A stretch of 64,000 nt of DNA from Tigriopus japonicus (lineage: Eukaryota > Arthropoda > Copepoda > Harpacticoida > Harpacticidae): assembly GCA_010645155.1 (NCBI GenBank), contig JAAGOF010000064.1, positions 2,180,612-2,244,611 of the forward strand, written 5' to 3'. The stretch's first letter is position 1. The number at the start of each line of letters is the position of its first letter. A model generated the notes under the pieces. That model worked only from the letters and a program-made list of their open reading frames with translations. It was not told the origin of the DNA and searched no databases. Both the position numbers and the translations under genes were made by a program. Positions 49,123-59,578 of this stretch are shown piece by piece.

Positions 49123-52100
49123 ATGAATTTCCATGATGAGACTAACGTAACTCCACCAAATGTTGTGGATCAAGAGCCCATTGCTCTAGGATCAACATGG
49201 GACAGCGGGGATGTCCAAGTCCCCGGTGGATTGGAATTAATCAAAAATGCCTCAAATGTATTGATTCGTCAACAAGTTCGCTGGAAAGACTGTCTTGCAG
49301 GTTGTGCAGGTTTTGAGGTACGTCCCAAGATTACTAATACCTTTTCTTGCTCCTAAAAACAAAAGATTAAATATTACGAATTGCATCATATCAGGGGCAA
49401 CTCAGGCAAAAAAGGTTGTTGCATCTTGTCTGGTACAATTCAATATGGCGTTTTCTTTTTCAATGTTACATTTTTGTTCTTAAAATTAATTCCCTTGGTC
49501 AAAAAATATTTTCGTTTCAAGAACGGTGTAGCAGGAAAGATTTGGGTCCATGGCAAACCGCCACCGTACTTCATTGATAAAATCAAATCCTTGCCCAGTC
49601 CTCATTCAAACAATCTAGTACCTCTCAATGCTTTATACGGGAACGTGCGCCTATGATTCCCCATTTTTCTTATCTGCAGAATATACAAATTGAAAGGTTA
49701 AATAGGACTTTGGAACCCAGATTTTATGCATACAGTCATTGGCAAATGTTTTGGCCCCCCCTGAAAAGTTTACATTTTTCAAGATATCTCTTGTATCCTT
49801 GCAGATATGAGGGTATAATTGTACAATAGGCACATGCATATAGTATGAAATAATGTGTTCAAATTTGGAGCTGATTGTACTAGGTACACAAGGGATATGG
49901 GTGATTTTCTAAATCTTGCCATGGCAAAAGTTTTGGCCCCTTTAAGGTTTGGGGGGTTGTGCACTCAAATTTGCGGATCTTTGAACCCTGAAAGACCTTC
50001 AATGAGCAAAATAGTAAAAATGCACACAAGGATGCATCATTAGTTCTTCAAGTCACCAAGCCTGAAGAATAATTTAGCATCAATATGGGAAGACAAAAAG
50101 AACTTTCAATTGACCTGCGCGAGAAAATTGTGGAGGCCCACAAAAAGGGAGATGGCTACAAAACCATCTCTAAGCGATTTTCTGTGGCCAGGTCCACCGT
50201 GAGGCACACCATTCAACGATTTAGAAGCTCGGGGGAAGTTGTCTCCAGACCAAGGAGTGGACGACCCAAGAAGATCAGCTCGTCTACCTCACGCCACATA
50301 GCCAAAATAGTAAATAAGGACCCAAGGACATCGGCCAAGACTATTCAGAAAGATTTGGAGGAAATGGGAGTGGACGTGTCCCTGAGAACCATCGGTCGAA
50401 GTCTTCATCGTTCTGGGTTCAAAGCTTGCCGGCCAAGAAAAACACCTCTCCTCAAACCCAGGCATGTCAAGGCCCGTTTGGAGTATGCAAGAAGGTGGCT
50501 GAAGGAAGATTCTTCAGGGTGGAACTAGAGCACTATAATAAAAGAGTACAGTCATAAAGTGCGCCATCTAGCGGATTTCATGCGGCAACAGCTCGCCGTT
50601 CCCAGGATACACACATTTTTGAAGATTGCAACTGTCATTCATCAGTTATGGACAAACTAAAGTGCCTCAAATGTTGACTGAGTATTGTTAATGGACCTGT
50701 GGTGGTTTTTGGTTGAAATTATTAGTGAAATCCCTCTCAAAATGGCATGGAAATCTGACTATTATAAAGGTGATTTAAGCATGATATATGTCAAAATTCA
50801 TCAGTAAAACACTAAGGTATCATTTGGAGTTCGGCCATCAACATTTTAGGCACTTTAGTTTGTCCAAAACTGATGAATGACCGTCGCAATCTTCAAAAAT
50901 GTGAGTATCATGGGAACGGCGGGCTGTTGCCGCATGAAATCCGCTAGATGGCGCACTTTATGACTGTACTCTTTTATTATAGTGCTCTAGGTGGAACAAT
51001 GTCCTGTGGTCGGATGAAACCAAAATTGAGTTATTTGGCCATAATGATGTCCAGACCGTTTGGAGGAAGAAAGGAGAGGCCTGTAAACGTTAACCGTCCA
51101 AAGATTGGCTGAGAGAGGTTGCGTGGCCAAGTAATAACCAGGGCCACCAGATAGTTGTAAATTACATTTTACAATGTATTTACCAAAATCTGCAATTTTT
51201 GTCCAAAATTACATAAATAGGGAAAATTTTACATAAATGTGGTTAAATTGACTGTTTCAATAAACCTGATATGGAAAAATGTTTCATTTTACGACAAAGT
51301 CAAGATAAAGGAGCAAGAATATACAGCGCATTACATTTGTCACTAGGAATATTTAGTTAATCATCAGGCCCGCTAGATAGTTGTATGTAACATTTTACAT
51401 TGCAGTTACAAAAATTTACAATTTTTGTCCAAAAGTACAAAAATTGGGAAAATTTCGAAAGAAATGTAGAAAAATGCCTGTTCTGTTAAGAATGATCTAC
51501 AAAAAGGATGTCAAAATCAAAATACGAATAGAAGCGATTTAATTCGAAACAATTGTAACGAAAACAGTTATTTTAGCATCTTTTCTTACCTATGAAACAA
51601 AATTTAGATGATGCGCAAGTACGAAAAAGGTTATTTTTGACTCAATATGTGACCAAATTACCAAAACATTACCAAAAATATTACCAAAAAATCCCATTTT
51701 GTTACATTATTTCTCAAAAAAAACTACCAAAAATAATACATTTTTCAGCGATATTTTTTACATAAATTTGGTGGCCCTGGTAATAACATTCCGTGAAAAC
51801 AGACATTAGGAGGAAAAAGGATATTTCTTGATTAGATAGCTCGAAAATAGTCATTTGTTACATTTCAATAACATGAAAAACACAAAATTCATCGTTTTTG
51901 ATCAAAGAAAATGTAATTATAATCAAGGATTTTTTTGGCCTTTTAATTGAAAAGTTTGAAATTACTTTTAAAGGAGTCTTTCTATCAAGAAGGTGGAATG
52001 ATATAGTACCAGGTTCATATGTGAGTCTACTATTGTTTTGTCATTTTATAATAAATTGCAAGATTACATCTCAACCTTCATCCAGACTTTAGATTGGTCT

Positions 52101-55100
52101 ACTTGTAGTTCCTACTTTACATTTCAACCTGTATTTCATTTTAACATGCCTAAAATTTCTTTTTGTTTTCATCGTTACAGTCTTACCAATTGGACTGCAA
52201 CAAGTCTCTAAAATGACACAGGATTTGGATTATATTGATTTTTTCCTGAACTTGGGAAAGAATTAGGTCTTGTTCCAGGAATAGTCTTTTTTGAGTCTTT
52301 GAAAAAAGGATCAAATGTACCAATCTTACTTATTAAAATCATTGACATGAATTGCAAATCTTTAACTTTAATCTCAAAATAAATTTGCTACTTTATAATT
52401 CTTGATCTAGGAGAGTTCTGGCCACTTAGCCATGCTGCAGCCTTAAATTTCTGGGTGGGTGTGAATTGCCAAGATAGGAGAAAGGAACAAGGCAAAGTTT
52501 AAAATGTCCAACAAGGTGTCAGAAAAAAACAAATACAGCACTATTTTATGAGTTACATCAAGGGAAAACATGCACAGCTTGGATTTTTTAGAGCTATTCA
52601 GAGAATACATTATTATACTTGCTTTTCTAGCTTATTACTAGGGACAGGAACATAAGACTAGTGATGAACTGAAAGCGCTTTCGGCCGAAACTACAGCCGA
52701 AATTTCGTATTTGGTTTCGGTTTTGCCTACCGAAACTGAAAGCAGATATGCACTATAAAGGACGGAGTTTGACAACAAAATCGAAAAAAAATTCGTCCAA
52801 AAACCACTGAAATACAAGTTTCTCGATTTTTCAAAATCTACGCCCTACCCAACATCGAACAAATGAGCAATTTAATTTTTAAGGTGGATTTTGCATTTAC
52901 ACAATTTTGTAGTCAGCTGCTTTCGGTTTTGGTTTCGGTTAAGCCCTCTTTCGGCTGAAACTTTCGGTTTCGGTTATGAGCCCTTTCGGTCCATCACTAC
53001 TTAAGACGAAGAAGCTTTTTCGTCTTTTTTTTTTGTCTTTTTGGCCTTTATTTGTCGCAAAAAAATCTTTCGTCTAATGTGGATTTTATTCGTCTTTTTT
53101 CGTCTACTTGTCCAAAAAATTGGATTTTCTTAGATTTCAGGAGCCTGCAGCGTTTTTTTTTCAAATTTCCAAGCAAATAAAAACTTCAAAGAAAATTCAA
53201 CCCCACCAATCATAGGCCAATGTAATATTTTGATTGTCAGTTGCGGTTTTGCACAAACAAAATACAATCCACGCTAATAAATTAACTTGTACTCATACAG
53301 TTGCTTGACAGACACAGAGAGAAAGATTACTATTGGGTTGAAAAGGCCATCAAAATAATTATTGGATTTGCAAATCTGATTTTAAGTATAGCTGTACAAA
53401 AAACGTTCCTTTAAAAAGGCATTTTGAACTTTTGGTTTTTATTTGACATATGTACTACCGGCTAATTCTTGCTCATTAGGTACTACCTTTTTTAAATTTT
53501 CTAGATTTTGCCGCTTTTTGGCAGTCAGATCAGTTCAGACACATTGGTCCTTATCAAAAGGGACATACATAACGTCTATTTTGTGGGAACAGCTTTAACC
53601 GTCTTTTTTTGTCTGGACGGGCATTTAATCTTTCTTCTTTCTTATAAAATAGGTTCATTCACCTTTTTGGGAAATTAATTCGATTGTTCCATGTTGCAAG
53701 TATTTTTTTTTTCTTTTTTTCCATCTGTTGGGAACTCTTATTTATCTTTTTTTGTTTAAACGGTCAATTCTATTCGTCTTTTTTTGTCTAATTTGACAGT
53801 TTTATTTGTCTTAACTTCCTGTCCCCACTTATTACACTAATCTTTGTTGTACTGTTCTTATACATTGATCTCAGACAATTTAGGGAATGAAATGGAATGT
53901 TGATTTTGATCACGCAACCTCTCTCAGCCGATCTTTGGACGTTTAACGTTTACAAGGAGAGGCCTTTAACCCCAAAAATACCGTGCCAACCGTCAAGCAT
54001 GGTGGTGGCAGCATCATGTTATGGGGCTGCTTTACCTCTCGAGGGACAGGCAGATTAGTCAAAATTGACGGGATCTTGAAAAGCCAAGGCTATGTCGAGA
54101 TATTGGCCAATAACCTCCGACCATCTGCTCAAACTCTAGGCCTGAGGAGGAACTTTTGGTTTCAACAAGACAATGATCCGAAGCATACCAGTAAGTTGGC
54201 CAAGGAATGGTTTGTGAGGAACAAGATCGAAGTTCTGGATTGGCCTGCCATGAGTCCAGACCTCAATCCCATAGAAAACTTATGGAAAGAGCTGAAGATC
54301 CGAGTCCACAAGAGGCATCCTTCAAACTTGGACCAATTGACAAGATACTGCATGGAAGAGTGGGATAATATGCCTGCCCAAATTTGTCAGAACCTTGTTA
54401 TCAATGATAAGAAAAGATTACAACATGTTGTTAACAACAAAGGCTTTACCATCAATTATTAATGGAATTTTTACTGGGGGGGGGCCAATATTTTTGCTGT
54501 CCTTCAATAAACGATTTGTGTCATAAATACCTTATACTGTGCTGTAGAGTCTTCATTTTTTGTGGGACCTTAACCAATAGTGTCTACTATACCCGTCTAA
54601 ATTCCTGTTGATGTAGGTGCCCAGAGTTACAAGATAGAGCAAAATTACTTAATTAAGGCCGAGGGGGGCAAAACTTATGCCAATGACCGTATAATAGCCT
54701 GGCAAATAGGTATAAGATTATTTAATATGAGCACCACCCGCAATGATAGTGAGTGACCTCCAGCCTCGATTGGAACTTTGGACAATTTCTAGTTCCTCAC
54801 GAGGCTCTGATCTAGGTTGGGTCAGGCATCAGTCTTAATGGCTCTCTTGAGTTGATTATTGGCGGTGTACTTTGTGCCTGAGAGGATGCCCTTCAAGTGT
54901 TCAAACACTGCATGGTTCATCAGGGACAGGTCCGGTGAAATTGGGGGCCACATGTCTTTGGGGATGAAGCACGGTTTAGTTTTTTACATGTGTTCTCCTT
55001 GCCCTTGCTTCACGCTGGCTCTTTTTGGGACATCTGCGGTGCATTTGGTGATCCTGTTGTACAGTAAGTGGTCTTGGAACCGCAGCCCAACTCCTTGCTA

Positions 55101-56453
55101 TGTTGCAGTCACTCATTTCACGTGTGCGAAGAGTCAAAATTGAGGTTCTGACCTGGAAAGGTTTCAGTGTTGCGGAGACCATGTCCAATGACCTTCAAAG
55201 CTGAATTTTGGGTCACAGGTCGAGGATAGATGGAACTTGTTGTTCAACATGATACGTGATCGAAGAACAACAAATAGCAGGAGCATAGCAGAAAGGTGGA
55301 GGTCTTTAAGTCGGGAATCTTGGGCGCATGCACCTGCACTTTTAAACAATTGGCCTTTTTTACTCTAATGGGCTAAAACTTTCATGTCACATTGTTCGCA
55401 GTTTCCTTTTAGAAGATGAAAGAAGGCAAAGGGCCCTTTTTTAAAAAAAGCAAGGCCTTTTAAATGTACCAAAGTCAAAAATGCCTCAAGCCAGGATTAC
55501 TTTCAAAGTTGGGTCCAATCAGTCCAATAAAAGTAAAATGGAACAATTTATTTGTTGCAAAAACCTCACATTTTAGTATAATGATCTGACCTAAGGTGTA
55601 TTTTCGAAATCCGTCCAGAAGAAGCCGTTCCTGCCCTAGTAACTTCATATTTGGATTTGTTTATTTATTTTCAATATCATTCATTCTGGTTTTAGTCTCT
55701 TTTACTGACTTCAAAGAAATTCCGGCATCTTAAAGATTTTTCAGATCCCACTGCATCAATTACCAGAACAAAAAGGAGGAATATTTATTCATATTTCATT
55801 ATTCAGGTGGAAAAGAAATATACCGTTCATCGCGAAAATGGAGACACCATTCTTTGGGCTACGGAGAAATCTGATTGTTGTTCCAGGCTCTGCTGTGGGT
55901 CAATTCGTGAACTAGAAATCAAATTCACGGACTTCAAGTCCCAAGAAATTTTGAGCATCTATCGTCCTTTGAACTGCACGAGTTGCTGTTGCTCATGTTG
56001 CTATCCCAAGTGCACTCAAGCAATGACCGTATCCATGGATGGTGGCGAAATAGGTGACAATTCCAATGATGTAAATGTATCCAAAAATACTCTATATTGA
56101 TTGCAATCTTCCTTTATTGTTGGCTTGTAGGGACCATACGGGAACGTGCCACGTGGGTGTACCCTGTATTTCATGCGTTTGACTCTTCAGACCAAAAAGT
56201 CATGAAAATTCGTGGTCCTTGTTGTACCACCAGTTGTGGAGACGATATTGAATTTTTTGTGACGGACAATGAAGGCAAAGAAATTGGGTCGATAGAAAAA
56301 AAATTTACCGGCTGCTGCAGAGAGATTCTTGAAGCTGATACTTTCAAAGTTGAATTCAAAGCCGACCTTGGGGTCCAAGAAAAGGCGCTGATTATTAGTG
56401 CCGCTTTTCTCATCGATTTCATGTACTACGAAGGAGAAAACTCTGATTTTTAA
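49123..56453 (+). CDS. Phospholipid scramblase, tandem copy 1
   Basis: Three exons: 49123-49317 (donor GAG|GTACGT, phase 0), 55807-56053 (phase 1 end) and 56131-56453 (stop TAA), giving 254 residues. Family hallmarks: a start segment with L..I..A..VLIRQQV, EKKYTVH..NGDTILWATE, the cysteine cluster SCCCSCCYP (the usual palmitoylation site), and GTIRERATWVYPVF. The C-terminus has ILEADTFKVEFKADLGVQEKA followed by a hydrophobic segment, ALIISAAFLIDFMYY. Scramblases are membrane-associated proteins linked to calcium-dependent lipid mixing between leaflets and to signalling. Intron 1 is 6,489 bp and holds a Tc1 element plus a mariner remnant. The exons themselves are intact. Confidence 0.9.
50526..50989. 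mobile_element. Long-inverted-repeat MITE inside the Tc1 transposase
   Basis: 464 bp, flanked by a perfect 8-bp duplication GGTGGAAC (50518-50525 and 50990-50997). Ends TAGAGCACTATAATAAAAGA and its exact inverse. The inverted repeats continue inward for about 165 bp per arm with few mismatches, so most of the element folds into one hairpin. The 8-bp duplication and TAGAG start fit a hAT-type MITE. It brings a TAG that cuts the transposase frame. Confidence 0.93.
51139..51779. mobile_element. hAT-like element, CAGGGCCACCA family
   Basis: Ends CAGGGCCACCA and TGGTGGCCCTG, perfect 8-bp duplication GTAATAAC (51131-51138 and 51780-51787). A second, diverged copy of the left end (GGCCCGCTAGATAGTTGTAT) starts near 51368, so the element is internally duplicated. 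Repeated TTACATTTTAC and TTACCAAAA motifs; no transposase. Confidence 0.92.
51788..52638. other. Own sequence of the TGTAAACGTT element
   Basis: AT-rich DNA between the two inner insertions. The longest frame (51898-52092) has no recognisable domain. Confidence 0.5.
52639..53827. mobile_element. hAT-like element, TAGGGACAGGAA family with CGTCTTTTTT motifs
   Basis: Left end TAGGGACAGGAA..TAAGAC, right end (inverted) TGGGGACAGGAAGTTAAGAC, perfect 8-bp duplication CTTATTAC at 52631-52638 and 53828-53835. The interior repeats TCGTCTTTTTT, TTTGTCTTTTT and similar T-rich units many times. A smaller element is inserted in its left end. Confidence 0.88.
52659..52999. mobile_element. hAT-like MITE, TAGTGATG family with TTTCGG motifs
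   Basis: 341 bp; ends TAGTGATGAACTGAAAG and (inverted) TAGTGATGGACCGAAAG. Flanks CATAAGAC (52651-52658) and CTTAAGAC (53000-53007) form an 8-bp duplication with one mismatch. Both subterminal regions are built from TTTCGG/CCGAAA repeats. It is the innermost layer of the nest. Confidence 0.88.
54740..55200 (-). pseudogene. Mariner/Tc1-like transposase remnant 3
   Basis: Read on the minus strand, the region around 54950 gives WPPISPDLSLMNHAVFEHLK followed by GILSGTKYTANNQLKRAI, the last catalytic block and C-terminal part of a mariner/Tc1-type transposase, with stop codons and frameshifts. It lies just outside the right end of the Tc1 element, still in the scramblase intron. Confidence 0.7.
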
Positions 56454-57287
56454 AGCAAGATCTTTTTAACCATTTCCACATCCTTTCCATTGGCTTATTT
56501 CACATCAGATCTATGATATATTCAGGGTTTATTGTTGTGGAGTAAATATTTTGGAGTCCCGTTACATGGATTTTCTACTATGCACTTAGCACATGGATGA
56601 CTTTTGAGAATAGTATCGTTCGTACCCTTGGGTTATTGATTTTGATTCGTTAATGTTTGTTGTCAGTAATCATTTGTAGATGAAACAAAAAAATAAGACT
56701 TCTTGAAATTTTCAATCTGTTCAGCAGCAATTATTGCTAATTAGAACCCAGATTCATTGAATTTTTCACGAAATACATTTTCTAGTCTTGTTGCTTGCTC
56801 GTTGATTAAACTTTCGGCTGCTTCCAAAGTCTTTTTGTTTGTCACCCCGTTTCCCGTTATGATCAAAAACTTGCTACATGAGATTTTAAAAAATCCAAAT
56901 TGCGCTCTTGGCTTCAGCCCATTTTAACTAATTTTAATTTTAATCTAATTTTTATTCTAATCAATTTTGATTCAGTTTTCAAAGGTTGAGAATATGAATA
57001 TTTAAGAGTGTAATTTAATTCTCAAGTAATTGTAATTAATTACATTTGAAAATAAAGTACTTGCAATTTGATTACTTTTGAGCCCAAAGTAATTGTTGTT
57101 TTAATTAATTACATTAAAAAAGTAATTGACACAAGTCTGGTAATTGGTCGCATCATAGGGTCAAGCAGTTAAGCGATTAACCAGATATGCAACGAAAATT
57201 TTGTTAGTTTTAAGATGGCATGGCAGTTATTTATCTCTGCCTTTTTTTAACCCGTTTCTGATTGCTCTGGTTGTAATGAATGTGCCA
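56454..57287. other. Intergenic region after scramblase gene 1
   Basis: Contains the 3' UTR of scramblase copy 1, AT-rich DNA, and a truncated TAATTG element end (57001-57139). No gene. Confidence 0.5.
57001..57139. repeat. Truncated right end of the TAATTG-rich hAT-like family
   Basis: Read inversely it starts CAGACTTGTGTCAATTAC and continues with repeated TAATTA/CAATTAC, matching the right end of the 43163-44062 element (CAGAGTTGGGTCAATTGC). No left end or target duplication was found, so it is a fragment. Confidence 0.7.
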
Positions 57288-59122
57288 CACTTCTACTGGG
57301 CCCAAATTAATTGGGGCAAATTAATTGGTGCAGAATAATTGACGACGTAATTAATAATTGGTGGACATAATAATTGTGGACACTTTAATTGAAATCCCAA
57401 AATAATTTGCGACAAAATAATTGAAACGTACTTGTCTTTAATAAACTGGTTCGTCATGAATTTTTTTTTAAGCCTAAGTTGTATGAAATACCCCAAAGGT
57501 AGTCAATCATTATAATTCAAAGAAAGGGTATGCAATGCCGCCATTTGGGCTGCCAATCAAGCAAGCCTCGTAATATTGCAAGAAAAGGACTTAACATTAA
57601 TTCAAACAATAAATCAAAGATGCTGGTTTGTTCAGTGGATTCGTAAGAATAAAAATCTTATCTTGGCAAAGACAACCACGCCATGGTCAGGAAGGTGAGA
57701 ATGCACGGTACTAAAAAAAATCATATCAAGTTTCTATGGAAATTCCCAAACACGATGAAATGTGATTCAAGCTCAGGAAACCAAGAGGAACAACTTTGAT
57801 TTTCTGAGTTTTTCAAAGGGAGGTCTAGATTAAATGTAATATACCTAAAAACCTATTAAATAAATTAATTTTTGAAAATCTAGTCAGTGCACTTTTAGAG
57901 CAAATTTAGATACATTTCGAATCAAAATTGTTTGAAAATATGTTGCTCAGCTGCTGAGTTATTTGAGTTTGAACGGTTCATTTTTGGCCCAAAAAAACGG
58001 AAAAACGTTGCGGGTATATGAAAAATCAAATACCCAGCAAATGAATGTGCATGATGACACGCTAAAAATATATTTTTTCGAATTGCGGCTTTTGAATTAT
58101 GGAAAGGTAATATGAATGGTAAGTCCTCAATGCAAATTTTGTAAAATTCAATAAGGTTTGGAAAAAAATCGATTCTGGTCCATTTGGCGAAATATCGAAT
58201 TCTCACAAAATACGAAGACACATCTGTTCAACACTTTTTTTTTCATTTGAAAACATAACCGAATGTACGGAAATCAATGGAAAAATAGCTTTTCAAAAAT
58301 ATGCACTTTTAGTGTGTATTAAGTTTTAATAAATGTTATTTTAAGATGTTACAATATAACACAAAAGAATGAAGATTTTTTTATTTTATTTTGTAACATC
58401 AAAAATATACCTCACTTATTTGGGAATTTGAGTTTTCATATACCCGGAACGTTTTTCCGTTTTTTTGGGCCAAAAATGAACCGGTTAAACTCAAATACCT
58501 CTGCAGCTGAGCAACATATTTTCAAGCAATTTCGATTCGAAAGGTATCTAAATCTGCTCTAAGTGTACTGACTAGATTTTCAAAAATTAATTTATTTAAT
58601 AGGTATTTAGGTACATAACTTTTAATCTAGACCTGACTTTGAGAAACTCAGAAAATCAAAGTTGTTCCTCTTGGTTTCTTGAGTCTGAATCATATTTCAT
58701 CGTGTTTGGGAATTTCCATAGAAACTTGATATGATTTTTTCAGTACCGTGAATGGGTTTTTAATGAATCCTCAAGAACTTCGGTAACATTCAGAAGGGTT
58801 TGAATTCGACCCCCACATTTGCTTTTGTAGTATTCTATTCACCTCCAACGATTTCCAGATTGACTAATACAAAGACATCTTTGACTGATCCCATTGAAAG
58901 GAATAATGGGAGCCACCAAAACTTAACTGCTCCCCTCCTTGACTGATTTTTATGAATTCCACTTTGCAACTAAGTTTCACCCCTAATGTCACCTTAATAT
59001 TCCATCCAATTATGTAGTCGCAATTTTTTCTGGGCTTTCAATTTATTTGTCTCCAATTATTATGTCGTCAATTATTCTGCGCCAATTAATTTGTCTGAAT
59101 TATTTTGGGCCCAGTTAAAGTG
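57288..59122. mobile_element. Long-inverted-repeat element rich in AATAATTG
   Basis: CACTTCTACTGGGCCCAAAT at the left and (inverted) CACTTTAACTGGGCCCAAAA at the right. The arms stay similar for about 130 bp and share GCAGAATAATTGACGAC. AAT(A/T)AATTG recurs every 12-15 bp in both arms. The middle contains the foldback repeat at 57704-58750. No target duplication could be fixed, so the exact ends are approximate. Confidence 0.75.
57704..58750. repeat. Foldback element with about 330-bp arms
   Basis: The left arm starting CACGGTACTAAAAAAAATCA is matched by its inverted copy ending at 58750 (TTTTTTCAGTACCGTG). Similarity continues with few mismatches to about 58035 on the left and 58430 on the right, leaving a loop of about 400 bp. 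The flanking AATG at 57700-57703 and 58751-58754 may be a 4-bp target duplication. It has no coding potential. Confidence 0.88.
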
Positions 59123-59578
59123 ACGCATCACCGTATGGAATATGTATTCTTTGTTATTTCCACAAGGATGATTAATTCTTCTCATTCACTTTTCCTTTCT
59201 TCAGAAAAAAAGAAAAATGTAGGAAGGCCTCCTACATCGTGTCGGTTTGTTCAATTATGTTGCTTATTGCAGAGACTTTGAACTTGTACTTTTTTCGAAA
59301 AAAACAAGCACATGGGAAAAGTTCAAATAAAAAACCGTAGATTACATACCCGGTATAATGTATGCCTCAATCCTAGTTGCGTGATGTAGTACTAGAACCT
59401 TTCGTGTATTAAAGATCAGTAAGTTACCTTCCTTGGAAGTACGCGTACGTGACAAATACTCAGCCAAGAAGACACTTGAAGAAAAATCAACTTTCTTTTC
59501 GTCGTTCCCGTTCCTTTGTGAGATGACGACCATCGATTGAGTTAACTCAGCTACTCGTATTGATCTCGTGGATCCATT
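59123..59578. other. Upstream region of scramblase gene 2
   Basis: About 450 bp that should hold promoter and 5' UTR. No specific promoter element can be supported. Confidence 0.45.

Larger units (their letters stand above)
51082..53954. mobile_element. Element with 10-bp target duplication, TGTAAACGTT ends
   Basis: Ends TGTAAACGTTAACCGTCCAA and (inverted) TGTAAACGTTAAACGTCCAA, with inverted repeats of about 45 bp. The flanking duplication is AGGAGAGGCC at 51072-51081 and 53955-53964 (10 bp; 12 bp if the first T/last A is counted as flank). That size points to a Mutator-like or related superfamily, which is inference. It contains two further insertions; without them about 1 kb of its own AT-rich DNA remains, without a transposase. 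Confidence 0.85.
50085..54462 (+). pseudogene. Tc1 transposase interrupted by two insertions
   Basis: Three segments, 50085-50525 (147 codons), 50998-51081 (28 codons) and 53965-54462 (165 codons plus stop), are all in one frame once the insertions and one copy of each target duplication are skipped, about 340 residues. The N-terminus has paired helix-turn-helix DNA-binding folds (LREKIVEAHKKGDGYKTISK) and a GRPKK hook. Catalytic acids are seen in WSDE, QQDNDPKH and NPIENLW, a DD34E spacing. Apart from the insertions there is no stop or frameshift. As it stands the gene is broken and cannot make a full enzyme. Confidence 0.93.
49733..54689 (+). mobile_element. Tc1/Sleeping-Beauty-type element with nested insertions
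   Basis: Outer ends CAGTCATTGGCAAATGTTTT and (inverted) CGGTCATTGGCATAAGTTTT, flanked by TA at 49731-49732 and 54690-54691, as Tc1/mariner elements require. A second related repeat lies inside each arm (49922-49940 TGGCAAAAGTTTTGGCCCC; 54475-54500 inverted), the IR/DR design known from Sleeping Beauty. Without its two direct insertions and one target copy each, the element would be about 1.6 kb, normal for Tc1. It sits in intron 1 of scramblase copy 1, same orientation. Confidence 0.93.
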
